Shown one piece after another: positions 43,729 through 51,740 of a DNA stretch of 64,000 nt (within the stretch, counting starts at the first letter, position 1; each line of letters begins with the position of its first letter). The position numbers were made by a program, and so were the translations under genes. The notes beneath the pieces were generated by a model. The model did no database searches, was not told the DNA's origin, and worked only from the letters and a program-made list of their open reading frames with translations. Source of the stretch: JAGLHV01 sp023143305 [NCBI: Clostridia bacterium] (GTDB lineage: Bacteria; CBDUZB01; JAGLHV01); contig DAOVVV010000006.1 of the NCBI GenBank assembly GCA_030637025.1, positions 12,750-76,749 of the forward strand, in the 5' to 3' direction.

Positions 43729-44484
43729 ATGCAGAAAGGAAAGATAGTTATTTTTTTTCGTTTGAGCATTGCTTTGTTACTACTCAATTCAATGCAATTA
43801 GTTTCTGCGCAGGCAAAGTCTAAGGCTAAAGATAATCAGGGAAAACATAAAGGATGGACTGAGGGGAAAAGAGAGGGACAAAAAAGTGAAACACCCCCTG
43901 GGTGGGGAAAGGGATTGAAGAAAGGCTGGGAAAAAGAAACTCCCCCGGGATGGAATAAATGGGATAAAAAAGCAAGAAAAAGATGGCAAAAGAGGTTGGT
44001 TAAAGCTAAGAAACAAATTGAGGTGAAGGCAAAAAAGAAAGAGTGGAACTTAGAAAACCGAGAGAGAGCGGCTATAGCCCTGGAATTTGCAGTAAGAAGA
44101 GGTGTGCCGGTAAGCCATGTTGGAAATGTTGTAGAAGAATGTATTGGGAATGGTTTATCCGGAGAAGATACTTTACTGGTAGGAATAGTTTTATCCGAAG
44201 GGGTTGATAAAGGAACTAATTTTAAAACTATGGGTAGCCAGGTTGTAAAAAAAATCAGAGCAGGCTATAAGGGGAAAAAATTAGCCAATGAAATTCGTGT
44301 TATGATTCAAACTAGACACAGAGCCAGAATGGAAGCAAAAGAAAAGAAAATGGAAAAGCTTTTATATAAAGAAAAAATTAAGCAAGAGGAAAAAGAAGAG
44401 AAATTCGAGAGGCCGGAAAGCCAGGGATCCAGTGATGCTCCCGGAGGCAGGTCAGGTGGAGGGAGAGGTAAAGGCAAAAAATAA
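43729..44484 (+). CDS. Exported basic protein with PPGW repeats, unknown function
   Basis: 251 residues from ATG 43729 behind AAAGGAGG (TTG 43723 is possible). Signal peptide ends near VSA-QA. The mature N-terminus is Lys-rich with repeats around TPPGWGKG and TPPGWNKW. A middle helical segment (RERAAIALEFAVRRGVPVSHVG, given here as ERAAIALEFAVRRGVP) may form a small folded unit; the C-terminus is a charged helix followed by a Gly/Arg/Ser tail. Similar PPGWxKG segments occur in periplasmic proteins of unknown role. Its leader follows directly on element A copy 2. Confidence 0.65.
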   Translation: MQKGKIVIFFRLSIALLLLNSMQLVSAQAKSKAKDNQGKHKGWTEGKREGQKSETPPGWGKGLKKGWEKETPPGWNKWDKKARKRWQKRLVKAKKQIEVKAKKKEWNLENRERAAIALEFAVRRGVPVSHVGNVVEECIGNGLSGEDTLLVGIVLSEGVDKGTNFKTMGSQVVKKIRAGYKGKKLANEIRVMIQTRHRARMEAKEKKMEKLLYKEKIKQEEKEEKFERPESQGSSDAPGGRSGGGRGKGKK

Positions 44485-44538
44485 TATTCAACCTAAGCCA
44501 AAAAGATAAAAAGTCAGAGTTATATATTCTATAGTATA

Positions 44539-44587
44539 ATTGCAGTAGTCCGTTATTAAGTAATGGCGGATTACTGCAATTTTTATT
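44539..44587 (+). terminator. Intrinsic terminator before the arsR unit
   Basis: ATTGCAGTAGTCCG (44539-44552) pairs with CGGATTACTGCAAT (44567-44580) with one G-U pair, and a run of T follows (44580-44585). It closes the preceding gene's transcript. Confidence 0.8.
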
Positions 44588-44661
44588 TCCTTTTCAGTAT
44601 GAGTCATCATATAAAACTGGTACCCCTTATATGAAACAGACGAATGAATGGGATTTTTTTC

Positions 44662-44706
44662 TTGACAAACATATGAATAAATGTTAATATGTTAATATGT
44701 TAATAT
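44662..44706 (+). promoter_or_regulatory. arsR promoter and operator region
   Basis: TTGACA (44662-44667), 17 bp, TAATAT (44685-44690). Three tandem copies of GTTAATAT (44683-44706) overlap the -10, and an imperfect palindrome ACATAT...ATATGT spans the spacer, a typical place for ArsR binding and autorepression. Confidence 0.65.
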
Positions 44707-44734
44707 GTATATAAATTAAAGAAAGAGGGTAAAT

Positions 44735-45073
44735 ATGGAAAAATTTATTAAGTTATTTAGTGCTTTATCGGATGAAACCAGATTGCGTATTTATTTGCTG
44801 CTATTAAAGGGAAAACTATGTGTTTGTGAATTGATAAATATTTTAGATATGGAACAATCAAGGATTTCACATAGTTTAAGAATTTTAAAAGAAGCAGGGT
44901 TAATTAATAATCAACGGGAAGGAAAATGGATTATTTATTCGGTAAATCCAAAAATGATTAAGAACCAGATAATTCAAGGACTGAAAAAAGATGTAAGCTT
45001 GACCGGTAAGGACTTGCAGAAGTTAGCTAAATGTAAAAAAGAGAACATAAGAGAAAAGTGTGGAACAAAATAA
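44735..45073 (+). CDS. arsR: ArsR-family metalloregulator
   Basis: 112 residues behind AAAGAGGG. Winged helix-turn-helix with the family signature LSDETRLRIYLLLL, then KLCVCELINILDMEQSRISHSL: the Cys-Val-Cys in the recognition helix is the As(III)/Sb(III) site of classical ArsR. Further cysteines lie at the C-terminus (AKCKKENIREKC). As repressor it would leave DNA when arsenite binds, opening the downstream permease and thioredoxin genes. The promoter region upstream carries tandem repeats suited to autorepression. Confidence 0.93.
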   Translation: MEKFIKLFSALSDETRLRIYLLLLKGKLCVCELINILDMEQSRISHSLRILKEAGLINNQREGKWIIYSVNPKMIKNQIIQGLKKDVSLTGKDLQKLAKCKKENIREKCGTK

Positions 45074-45104
45074 TAAATTTAAAATTGAGAAAGGACTATG
45101 AACG

Positions 45105-46277
45105 ATGAAAGAGAGATATAAATTTTTATTGATTCTATCCATTTTTTTAGCAGCGTATTTTATTCCTTTTGCCAATGTTAAAATTCAGACTGCCTTGATG
45201 GAATCTTTTTTAATGATACAGGAATATGCCAGAGAACACGTTCTGCTCTGTCTTGTTCCTGCTTTTTTTATTGCCGGAGCTATTGCCAATTTTATCAGTC
45301 AGGGTGCGGTTATAAAATATTTTGGCAATAAAGCCAATAAAGTATTAGCGTATTCTATAGCTTCGGTTTCAGGTACAATCTTGGCAGTTTGTTCCTGCAC
45401 GGTATTGCCTCTTTTTTCCGGTATTTATAAGAGAGGTGCAGGGATAGGGCCGGCAACGGCATTTCTTTATTCAGGTCCGGCGATTAATGTGCTGGCAATT
45501 ATTTTAACTGCGCGTATTTTAGGATGGGAACTGGGTTTTGCCCGGGCTCTTGGCGCTGTTATTTTTTCTATAATTATCGGATTGAGTATGCATTTTATTT
45601 TCTATAAAGAAGAAAAAAACAGAAATGCCAACCAGAACCTGGCTATTCCGGAGGAGGAGAAAGAATTAAGGCCTTTATGGAAAACGACTTTTTATTTTGC
45701 AATAATGGTTGCAATCCTTATTTTTGCCAATTGGACCAGGGATGAATCAATAAAAATCTGGCAGGCAATTTATAATATAAAGTGGGTTATCACGGGAAGT
45801 TTACTGGTTATTTTAACCGGGATGCTTTATAAATGGTTCAAAAAAAAGGAACTAAAAGAATGGACATATTCGACATGGGGATTTGCCAAACAAATATTGC
45901 CATTTCTTTTTGCAGGAGTTTTTGTTGCCGGGTTTTTATTAGGAAGGCCCGGTCATCAGGCATTAATACCTGCTCAATGGATAGAGAAATTAGTCGGTGG
46001 GAATAGTTTGGGGGCTAATTTTATTGCCTCTATAGCAGGAGCTTTAATGTATTTTGCCACTTTGACGGAAATACCCATACTTCAGGGATTGCTGGGGGCA
46101 GGGATGGGTAAAGGCCCGGCCTTAGCGCTTTTGCTGGCAGGTCCGGCCTTAAGTTTACCCAATATGCTGGTAATAAGGAATGTTATGGGAACGAAAAAAA
46201 CACTGGTATATATTTTTCTGGTAGTGGTTATGGCTACATTTAGCGGGATGATTTTTGGTTTTTTATTTGAAAGTTAG
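45105..46277 (+). CDS. ArsP/DUF318-type permease
   Basis: 390 residues, 31 bp after arsR. About ten hydrophobic helices in two similar halves, with an elongated soluble loop at about 170-195. The first half has AVCSCTVLPLFSGIYKRGAGIGPATAFLY (segment AVCSCTVLPLFSGIY), the Cys-containing motif of the ArsP/DUF318 permease family; the second has TEIPILQGLLGAGMGKGPALA. ArsP exports trivalent organoarsenicals such as methylarsenite; other family members handle different metals. Adjacency to an As(III)-type ArsR and the presence of two ArsM enzymes in the window favour organoarsenical export. Confidence 0.85.
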   Translation: MKERYKFLLILSIFLAAYFIPFANVKIQTALMESFLMIQEYAREHVLLCLVPAFFIAGAIANFISQGAVIKYFGNKANKVLAYSIASVSGTILAVCSCTVLPLFSGIYKRGAGIGPATAFLYSGPAINVLAIILTARILGWELGFARALGAVIFSIIIGLSMHFIFYKEEKNRNANQNLAIPEEEKELRPLWKTTFYFAIMVAILIFANWTRDESIKIWQAIYNIKWVITGSLLVILTGMLYKWFKKKELKEWTYSTWGFAKQILPFLFAGVFVAGFLLGRPGHQALIPAQWIEKLVGGNSLGANFIASIAGALMYFATLTEIPILQGLLGAGMGKGPALALLLAGPALSLPNMLVIRNVMGTKKTLVYIFLVVVMATFSGMIFGFLFES

Positions 46278-46310
46278 AATAAAAAAATTGAAATATAAGG
46301 AGAAAAAGTA

Positions 46311-46544
46311 ATGAAAATTGAAATTTTAGGGACCGGTTGTCCCAAGTGTAAAAAAGTAGCCGAGCATACAGAGCAGGCAGTAAAAGAATCAGGGATTGAG
46401 GCAGAGATAGTTAAAGTAACGGAGATTGCAGATATTATGAAAAGGGGAGTAATGCTTACTCCTTCTTTGGCTATCGAAGGGGAAATTAAAAGTAGCGGTA
46501 AAATACCCAGCGTGGAAGAAATTAAAAAGTGGTTGAAGAGGTAG
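46311..46544 (+). CDS. Small thioredoxin-family protein (redox-active disulfide protein 2 type)
   Basis: 77 residues. The start MKIEILGTGCPKCKKV carries Cys10-Pro-Lys-Cys13, the active site of this short glutaredoxin/thioredoxin-like family, and MLTPSLAIEGEIKSSGKIP gives the conserved cis-Pro. Such proteins almost always lie next to ArsP/DUF318 permeases, as here (33 bp gap), and may reduce or hand over the thiol-bound metalloid to the permease in the cytoplasm. Confidence 0.92.
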   Translation: MKIEILGTGCPKCKKVAEHTEQAVKESGIEAEIVKVTEIADIMKRGVMLTPSLAIEGEIKSSGKIPSVEEIKKWLKR

Positions 46545-46589
46545 TTTAAGGGAGATTATTTTGGTAGAAAAAATAAAAAGGAGAAAAAA

Positions 46590-47183
46590 ATGGATTATAA
46601 AATATCAAAAAAAATTTCCTCCCTGCTAATAACTGGCACATTGTTTTTTTTAATGGGATGTAGTAAGAGGGAAGAAGGAACCGGTCAAGAAAAAGCAGAT
46701 TCAAATGTAAAAATATTACAAGGAGAGATTATAGAGGAAAAAGAAGAAGTTGTTACCAGCGGTATATCTGAGGAATTTCTCCGGGAAAAGACAGACAATA
46801 AAACAGAGGCAACAGAAAGAAAAGTGGATAGGGTAAAGCAGGAAAATCCGGGAAAAGAAACTAAAAATGAAATAAAACAGCCTAAACAGGAGAAAGAAGA
46901 CATAAAAGTTACTTTTATAGAATTGGGATCAATAAAATGTATTCCCTGCCGGATGATGGAGCCGATTATAGAGGAAATTAAAGAGGAATATGCCGGACAG
47001 GTGAAAGTAATTTTCTATGATGTTTGGACTGCGGAGGGAAGACCTTATGCCCGGAAGTATAATATCAGAACGATTCCTACACAGGTATTTCTGGATAAAG
47101 ACGGAAACGAATATTTTAGACATCAAGGGTTTTTTGCTAAGGATGAGTTGATTGAAGTTTTAAAGAAGGAGGGAGTCAAATAG
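46590..47183 (+). CDS. Thioredoxin-domain lipoprotein
   Basis: 197 residues. Lipobox LMGC (Cys24) at the end of a hydrophobic signal, then a long Glu/Lys-rich linker (about 25-105), then a thioredoxin domain with the active site Cys-Ile-Pro-Cys in SIKCIPCRMMEP and TIPTQVFLDKDGNE. It should face the periplasm. It overlaps ccdA by one base, so electrons probably flow from the cytoplasm through CcdA to this thioredoxin. The target, perhaps arsenical-binding thiols or cytochrome/disulfide proteins, is not known. Confidence 0.92.
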   Translation: MDYKISKKISSLLITGTLFFLMGCSKREEGTGQEKADSNVKILQGEIIEEKEEVVTSGISEEFLREKTDNKTEATERKVDRVKQENPGKETKNEIKQPKQEKEDIKVTFIELGSIKCIPCRMMEPIIEEIKEEYAGQVKVIFYDVWTAEGRPYARKYNIRTIPTQVFLDKDGNEYFRHQGFFAKDELIEVLKKEGVK

Positions 47184-47884
47184 TGCTCAGAACCATGTTT
47201 GAGTGGTTATCCAATGCTCTTCAATCAGGGCCGATTATTGCGATAAGCGCGTCTTTTATCTGGGGTGTATTAAGTATATTGTTAAGTCCCTGTCATCTGG
47301 CCAGCATTCCTTTAATTGTAGGCTTTATTGACGAACAGGGTAGAATATCTACCAAAAGAACATTTCTTATAGCCACGCTTTTTTCTTCAGGTATCTTAAT
47401 AACTATTGCTGCAATAGGTTTAATCACCGGCCTTTTGGGAAGGATGCTGGGGGATATAGGCCCTTATGGTAATTATTTTGTTGCGATAATTTTTGTTATC
47501 GTAGGCTTTCATCTTTTAGAGATTATTCCTCTTCCTTTTTTTGGAAAATCAGGTCAACCTGCATTCAAGAGAAAAGGCTTATTGGCTGGGTTTATACTGG
47601 GTCTCGTTTTTGGTATTGCCCTGGGTCCTTGTACTTTTGCCTATATGGCACCGATGCTGGGTGTTGCCTTTAAAGTAGCATCGACACAATTTTTTTACGG
47701 AGTGACATTGTTATTTGTTTACGGTATTGGTCATTGTTCGGTAATCATTTTTGCCGGAACCTTTACCGGGGTGGTACAACATTATTTAAACTGGAATGAG
47801 CAATCCCGGGGAGCAATAATTCTTAAGAAAATATGCGGGATATTAGTCATTTTAGGGGGAATATATTTAATCTGGAGTGCTTAA
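47183..47884 (+). CDS. ccdA: CcdA/DsbD-type thiol-disulfide transporter
   Basis: 233 residues from a GTG at 47183 that overlaps the previous TAG. Six membrane helices with the two conserved cysteines in LSPCHLASIPLIVGF and LGPCTFAYMAPML, the transmembrane electron-relay pair of CcdA and the DsbD core. It passes reducing power from cytoplasmic thioredoxin to the outside thioredoxin encoded just upstream. Together with arsR, the permease and the CPKC protein it forms a five-gene arsenic/redox unit. Confidence 0.93.
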   Translation: MLRTMFEWLSNALQSGPIIAISASFIWGVLSILLSPCHLASIPLIVGFIDEQGRISTKRTFLIATLFSSGILITIAAIGLITGLLGRMLGDIGPYGNYFVAIIFVIVGFHLLEIIPLPFFGKSGQPAFKRKGLLAGFILGLVFGIALGPCTFAYMAPMLGVAFKVASTQFFYGVTLLFVYGIGHCSVIIFAGTFTGVVQHYLNWNEQSRGAIILKKICGILVILGGIYLIWSA

Positions 47885-47938
47885 AGAAGGTTGGTTATTA
47901 TTAAAAAAAACTAAATATTCAGTAAGAGGGGGAAAGAT

Positions 47939-48211
47939 ATGGATTGGAAAATATTTACGGCAACCTTTGGAGCAATATTTTTGGCGGAACTGGCAGATAA
48001 GACCCAGTTAGTGGGGATAGGAATGTCTGCAAAATCAGGAAAACCATTAACAGTATGGTTGGGGTCTATATCAGCATACATAATTGTAACCGCCATTTCC
48101 GTATTAATCGGTGCGACATTTGGAAAATATATAAAACCGGAATTGATACGATATGTAGGAGCTTCAATATTCATTGTAATCGGGATGTTAATGTTTTTGG
48201 ATAAGATTTAA
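47939..48211 (+). CDS. GDT1/TMEM165 (UPF0016) half-size membrane protein
   Basis: 90 residues with three hydrophobic helices. The family signature Glu-Leu-Ala-Asp-Lys-Thr-Gln-Leu is intact in FLAELADKTQLVGIGMS. Eukaryotic and many bacterial GDT1 proteins contain two such halves; this is a single half, so it would have to form a dimer. The family moves Mn2+ or Ca2+ (with H+ exchange). No second half is encoded next to it. Followed by a non-coding stretch with palindromic remnants (hairpin at 48354-48382). Confidence 0.9.
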   Translation: MDWKIFTATFGAIFLAELADKTQLVGIGMSAKSGKPLTVWLGSISAYIIVTAISVLIGATFGKYIKPELIRYVGASIFIVIGMLMFLDKI

Positions 48212-48353
48212 TCGTTTAAAAAAATATTAGATTTATTTAACTTTATCTTTCCTTGAAAATCAACTACTCCGCAGCAAGCTGCGAGCCCCTTCGACTCCCT
48301 TCAAGGGAATTTATGCTGAGTAAAACGAAGTGCTCAGTATCAATTCGACTACA

Positions 48354-48382
48354 GAGTTTTTGTCAGCGTAGCTGAAAAACTC
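48354..48382. repeat. Palindromic intergenic sequence
   Basis: GAGTTTTTGTCAGC pairs with GCTGAAAAACTC around GTA; nearby CTGAG...CTCAG (48315-48336) forms another. The stretch 48240-48400 looks like a decayed repeat but no second copy was found in the window. Confidence 0.4.
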
Positions 48383-48469
48383 TAAGTCTCATTAAATTAA
48401 ATTCTTTAAATTAGAGTAATTATAATTTAGCAATTGACATTGAAGAGGAAGATTAAGTAATATATTAAT

Positions 48470-49567
48470 ATGGAACAAATATATAAAATTGAAGAATATA
48501 AAGACACCCAATCCTTTAATAAATTATACAAGGATTTAATGGATCCGGTCTGGAAAAGTGGGTATGAAAAGCAAAGTATGACAGATATAGATGTTGATTT
48601 TTTAGAATGGATTTTAAATTCCTCCGGAAGCAATATTAAGTTTAATATAAAAACACAAAATAAAATAGTTAGTTTTATTGGCGGGTTTAGAAGAAAAGTC
48701 AGGTTTTTTAATCAGGAATTAGAAACCTACATAGGGGGATTGTTTTCGGTTCACCCGGAATATCAAAGGAAAGGGTTGGGGTATAGTCAATTTTTAGAAA
48801 TGGCTAGGGAAATGATAGATAAAAGAAAGTGTCCTTGTTTTTTTATTTATCTGGATAAAGGTCATTCCTCGACTTTGCTTTTAAAAAAATTTGTCCGAAA
48901 AGAAAATTATGGGGTAAAAAAACTGGCCACTTTTAATTTTTATGTAAAAATTTTAGATTTGGAAGAACTAAATCAATGTGAACCTTTAAAAGGTTATGAA
49001 AAAATATTTTTTTTAAAATCCTTTAAAAACTGGATAGAAAAAGTAAAAATCGATGAATCCTATTTCCCCAATATCAGTTTATTAAAAGAGAGCGATTTAG
49101 ATCAATGTCAAAAATTATTAAATTCATACGCAAGAGATAAAAAAATAAAGCTGGCCAGAATCTGGGATAAAAAAGAAGAGCTTTTTAGGCAACTGACATT
49201 CAAAAATAAAGCAGAAACATTAATATTTAAAAAAAACAATCAAGTTCAGGGAATTATAAATTATTATTATATGACTTTAAGAGGAAAAACAAATATTAAG
49301 ATTGCTGTTTTGGAAAATATTCATTTAAAATCATTAAGCCAAAACGAACAAAGATCTTTCCTTTCTTTTTATCTTAAACATATAAAACAGAACGGCTGTT
49401 CTGTCTCGATTGGTTGTAACTTCACCTATTTTGACCGAAAAGTCTTCCGGCATTTCCATTTTGTGCCATATCCCCGGTATATGCATTTTGTCGCTATCGG
49501 TAAAAAAGATTATTTATCAAAATTTAAAAAATTAAAAAAAGATGATATTTATTTTGACCTTAAATAA
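48470..49567 (+). CDS. GNAT-family acetyltransferase-like protein
   Basis: 365 residues. A GNAT core is visible at about 55-125: GGLFSVHPEYQRKGLGYSQFLEMA includes the acetyl-CoA pyrophosphate loop (Q/R-x-x-G-x-G as QRKGLG). The C-terminal 200 residues are a second alpha/beta part, possibly a degenerate second GNAT domain (QGIINYYYMTLRGK, HFHFVPYPRYMHFVA). The substrate is unknown. The gene is very AT-rich and Lys-rich and stands alone, with no ribosome-binding site of note. Confidence 0.75.
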   Translation: MEQIYKIEEYKDTQSFNKLYKDLMDPVWKSGYEKQSMTDIDVDFLEWILNSSGSNIKFNIKTQNKIVSFIGGFRRKVRFFNQELETYIGGLFSVHPEYQRKGLGYSQFLEMAREMIDKRKCPCFFIYLDKGHSSTLLLKKFVRKENYGVKKLATFNFYVKILDLEELNQCEPLKGYEKIFFLKSFKNWIEKVKIDESYFPNISLLKESDLDQCQKLLNSYARDKKIKLARIWDKKEELFRQLTFKNKAETLIFKKNNQVQGIINYYYMTLRGKTNIKIAVLENIHLKSLSQNEQRSFLSFYLKHIKQNGCSVSIGCNFTYFDRKVFRHFHFVPYPRYMHFVAIGKKDYLSKFKKLKKDDIYFDLK

Positions 49568-49672
49568 GGATAAGAAAATGAATAAATAACCAAAAGAATC
49601 ATCAAGAAAGAAGGGAATTAAATCAAAGATAGCGTTTTATTGATTAAGAAAAAGCCTAAAAAGGAGAGCTAA

Positions 49673-50263
49673 ATGAATATCAAAATTATTTTATTTCTTG
49701 TTTTTTTGGGTGTTTTGATTTTAAGTGTGCCTGTTATAATTGTCTTACTTTTTTATGATTCTTTAATTAAATCCGAAGAGCAGGTAAAAGAAGCTTGGGT
49801 AGGGGTGAAAGGAGTATATCAAAGGAGATTAGATTTAATCCCGGATTTGTTAGAAGTAGTAAAAAATTATGCCGGGAGTGAAGAAAAAACGTTACAAAAT
49901 GTTACCTATACTCGAGAAAAAGCCCGGAAAATGACGGAAAGTATTGACAGACCGGTTTTATCCAAAGAGGCAAAACTTAATGAATTTGTAGAACTTCATG
50001 ACAAGCTGGTTTCTGCTATAAAGGTATTATGGGTTTTACCAACGAAATACCCGGATTTAAAAAACGATGTACCTTTTTTTACTATTCGGCAGGAATTAGA
50101 TGAAATAGAAAATATAATTCCGCTGAAAATCAGGGAGTATAACAAAGAGGTAAAGAATAATAGTTTAAAAATTAGAAGTTTTCCCTCAAATTTAATTGCC
50201 TGGGTATTTAAATTTAAAGAGAAAAGTCATATTAAAGTAAAAGAAAAGGAATCGGAGGCATAA
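49673..50263 (+). CDS. lemA: LemA-family protein
   Basis: 196 residues behind AAAAGGAGAG. An N-terminal membrane helix (FLVFLGVLILSVPVIIVLLFY), then the LemA segment SEEQVKEAWVGVKGVYQRRLDLIPDLLEVVKNYAG (short forms VYQRRLDLIPDLLE), where the usual RRxDLIPNL is nearly intact. The rest is helical, consistent with the LemA bundle on the outer face of the membrane. LemA proteins are widespread and often beside an M48 or TPM-domain (TPM/YgcG) protein, not seen here. Function is not settled. Confidence 0.88.
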   Translation: MNIKIILFLVFLGVLILSVPVIIVLLFYDSLIKSEEQVKEAWVGVKGVYQRRLDLIPDLLEVVKNYAGSEEKTLQNVTYTREKARKMTESIDRPVLSKEAKLNEFVELHDKLVSAIKVLWVLPTKYPDLKNDVPFFTIRQELDEIENIIPLKIREYNKEVKNNSLKIRSFPSNLIAWVFKFKEKSHIKVKEKESEA

Positions 50264-50347
50264 CCGGGGAATTCGTTTGATTTTTATTTACGCCTTACCG
50301 GGTTCGTTTACCAGTATACCGGTAGCTAATTTTATTAGGAGGAAAAA

Positions 50348-50534
50348 GTGAAAAAAATAATATCTCTTGCAATAATTTTGATTCTTTTTTCATGTAATAT
50401 TTTTTTTGCATCTTCTAGTGGAGGTGTGCCTAAACCCTTCTGTAAAATTTCAAAGTAGTAAACTTTCAACTTATTCTTATACATTGGTTTTAAAAGAAGA
50501 TGGAACAATTGAAATTATAAATGTAACAAAATAA
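50348..50534 (+). pseudogene. Small secreted protein gene with a frameshift
   Basis: GTG 50348 (AGGAGG upstream) starts MKKIISLAIILILFSCNIFFA, a good signal sequence, then SSSGGVPK and a TAG at 50456. Shifting frame near the run AAACCC (50432-50437) continues as KFQSSKLSTYSYTLVLKEDG to a TAA at 50532. The two parts together would make a secreted peptide of about 60 residues. The product is unknown; a sequencing or assembly indel is as likely as true decay. Confidence 0.45.
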
Positions 50535-50649
50535 AAATCTTAACAAAGCACAAGGAACATTTCTAGTTAATCTTTTTTTCCCTTTCCTGAAGAAAAAAAT
50601 TCAGCCTTAGTTTTAAAATTTGAATTTAATAAAAGGGTATTTGCTGAGT

Positions 50650-50691
50650 TTAATAATAATTCTTGACAAATAATTATTATTAAACTATAAT
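50650..50691 (+). promoter_or_regulatory. Fur/PerR-type operator over a consensus promoter
   Basis: A perfect 12-bp inverted repeat TTAATAATAATT (50650-50661) / AATTATTATTAA (50672-50683) encloses TTGACA (50663-50668); TATAAT follows at 50686-50691 after 17 bp. The repeat matches the AT-rich shape of PerR/Fur boxes and lies just before the regulator gene, implying autoregulation. Confidence 0.78.
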
Positions 50692-50721
50692 GATTATTGT
50701 TTAATAATAGGGAGAAAATTT

Positions 50722-51144
50722 ATGAAAAACATGCAGGAGAGATTAAAAGAGAAAAAGGTTGTTTTAACTCCTCAGAGATTAGCTATTGTAGACTTTCTCC
50801 AGAGGAGTAAAATCCATCCTACAGTAGAAGATATTTATAATAATCTTAAAAAGAAATATCCTACTATGTCCTTAGCTACTGTTTACACTAGTTTAGAAAT
50901 TCTTAAACAGGCAGGAGAAATTCAGGAACTTACTATTAGAAAGGAAAAGATTTGTTTTGATCCCAACCCTAAAACACACCATCATTTTTTTTGCCGGGAA
51001 TGTCTAGAGGTTTTAGATGTTGACATTAGTTGTCCCCTTGCTCGCCAGGGATCAGTGGAAGGACATAAAATTGAAGAAGTGCAAGCATATTTTTACGGTA
51101 TCTGTTCTATTTGTCTTAAAAACAAAAGAAGGATGAAAGAGTAA
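50722..51144 (+). CDS. Fur-family regulator, PerR-like
   Basis: 140 residues. N-terminal winged helix with VVLTPQRLAIVDFLQ and HPTVEDIYNNLKKKYPTMSLATVYTSLEIL; metal-sensing part with the HHHFFCREC cluster and a C-terminal CSIC, giving two Cys-x2-Cys zinc sites as in PerR and Fur. Residues needed for peroxide sensing cannot be decided by eye; an Asp and His set consistent with PerR is present (CFDPNPKTHHHF). The upstream inverted repeat suggests autoregulation, and the next genes (NrdD-like glycyl-radical protein, Fe-S protein) fit an oxidative-stress regulon. Confidence 0.9.
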   Translation: MKNMQERLKEKKVVLTPQRLAIVDFLQRSKIHPTVEDIYNNLKKKYPTMSLATVYTSLEILKQAGEIQELTIRKEKICFDPNPKTHHHFFCRECLEVLDVDISCPLARQGSVEGHKIEEVQAYFYGICSICLKNKRRMKE

Positions 51145-51201
51145 AGGAATAAAATAAATGTCAAACATTTTGGACATTATTTTTAATAAAAGGAGGAAAA
51201 A

Positions 51202-51513
51202 ATGAAAGTAGAGGAATTTATTAATTCTTGTGTGGATCATGGTTATCATTGGTATCAAGGAAAGCACGAAGGTAAAGATGGGTATTTTGTTGGGAGTGAA
51301 GAATTAAATACTGTCGCTCATTACCAGGTTGAAGCCATCCAACAAAATGACTGGCCAATTTTGGAGAGTCAAATAATCCAGGGAAAAAAAATTCATCATA
51401 TTTCCCGGGTGGTAGGCTATTTTTCACGCATTGAAAATTGGAACAAAAGTAAACAGGGAGAGTTGCAGGACCGGCAGAAAGGGAATTATCGGGTAGGGCA
51501 GGAAAAACCATAG
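51202..51513 (+). CDS. Stand-alone NrdD C-terminal-like (glycyl-radical-type) protein
   Basis: 103 residues behind AAAAGGAGG. The second half reads HHISRVVGYFSRIENWNKSKQGELQDRQKGNYRV; the R-V-x-G-Y and the following Trp-Asn-x-x-K...E-L-x-D-R (short form RVVGYFSRIENWNKSKQGEL) match the C-terminus of anaerobic ribonucleotide reductase NrdD, where the Gly carries the radical. The first half (EFINSCVDHGYHWYQGKHEGKDGYFVGSEEL) has no catalytic barrel. It may be a separate glycyl-radical piece, comparable with E. coli YfiD, able to repair or replace the damaged end of an oxygen-cleaved enzyme. Cys pair of NrdD is absent. Confidence 0.75.
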   Translation: MKVEEFINSCVDHGYHWYQGKHEGKDGYFVGSEELNTVAHYQVEAIQQNDWPILESQIIQGKKIHHISRVVGYFSRIENWNKSKQGELQDRQKGNYRVGQEKP

Positions 51514-51528
51514 TAAGCCTAAAAATAG

Positions 51529-51690
51529 TTAAAAGAGAAATATCCTGATTGTGGATATCTTTATCAAGATAAAGTTGTCCGGAATAAATTTCCTGTGAGT
51601 AGTTATCCACAAGCCTGTTTTGAATTACTTGACTTAAATTATGGAAACTCCTTATTATATAAAGACAATTTGAAGTTTTTGCTGTTATAA
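51529..51690 (+). pseudogene. Degraded zinc-ribbon-like open frame
   Basis: An open frame without a start codon reads EKYPDCGYLYQDKVVRNKF then LDLNYGNSLLYKDNLKFLLL to TAA at 51688. CPDCGY-like PDCGY suggests the first half of a zinc knuckle, but the preceding cysteine and an initiation codon are lost. It lies just after the NrdD-like gene and may be the remnant of a partner gene. Low confidence. Confidence 0.3.
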
Positions 51691-51740
51691 AAAAACACAA
51701 AAACGGTTAAATTTCAGAGTGAATAAAAGGGTTTTTATTA

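Noticed and set aside
51221-51700. Minus-strand open frame of 159 codons
   Set aside because: Opposite the well-supported NrdD-like gene, low-complexity hydrophobic/His-rich composition and no initiation signals.
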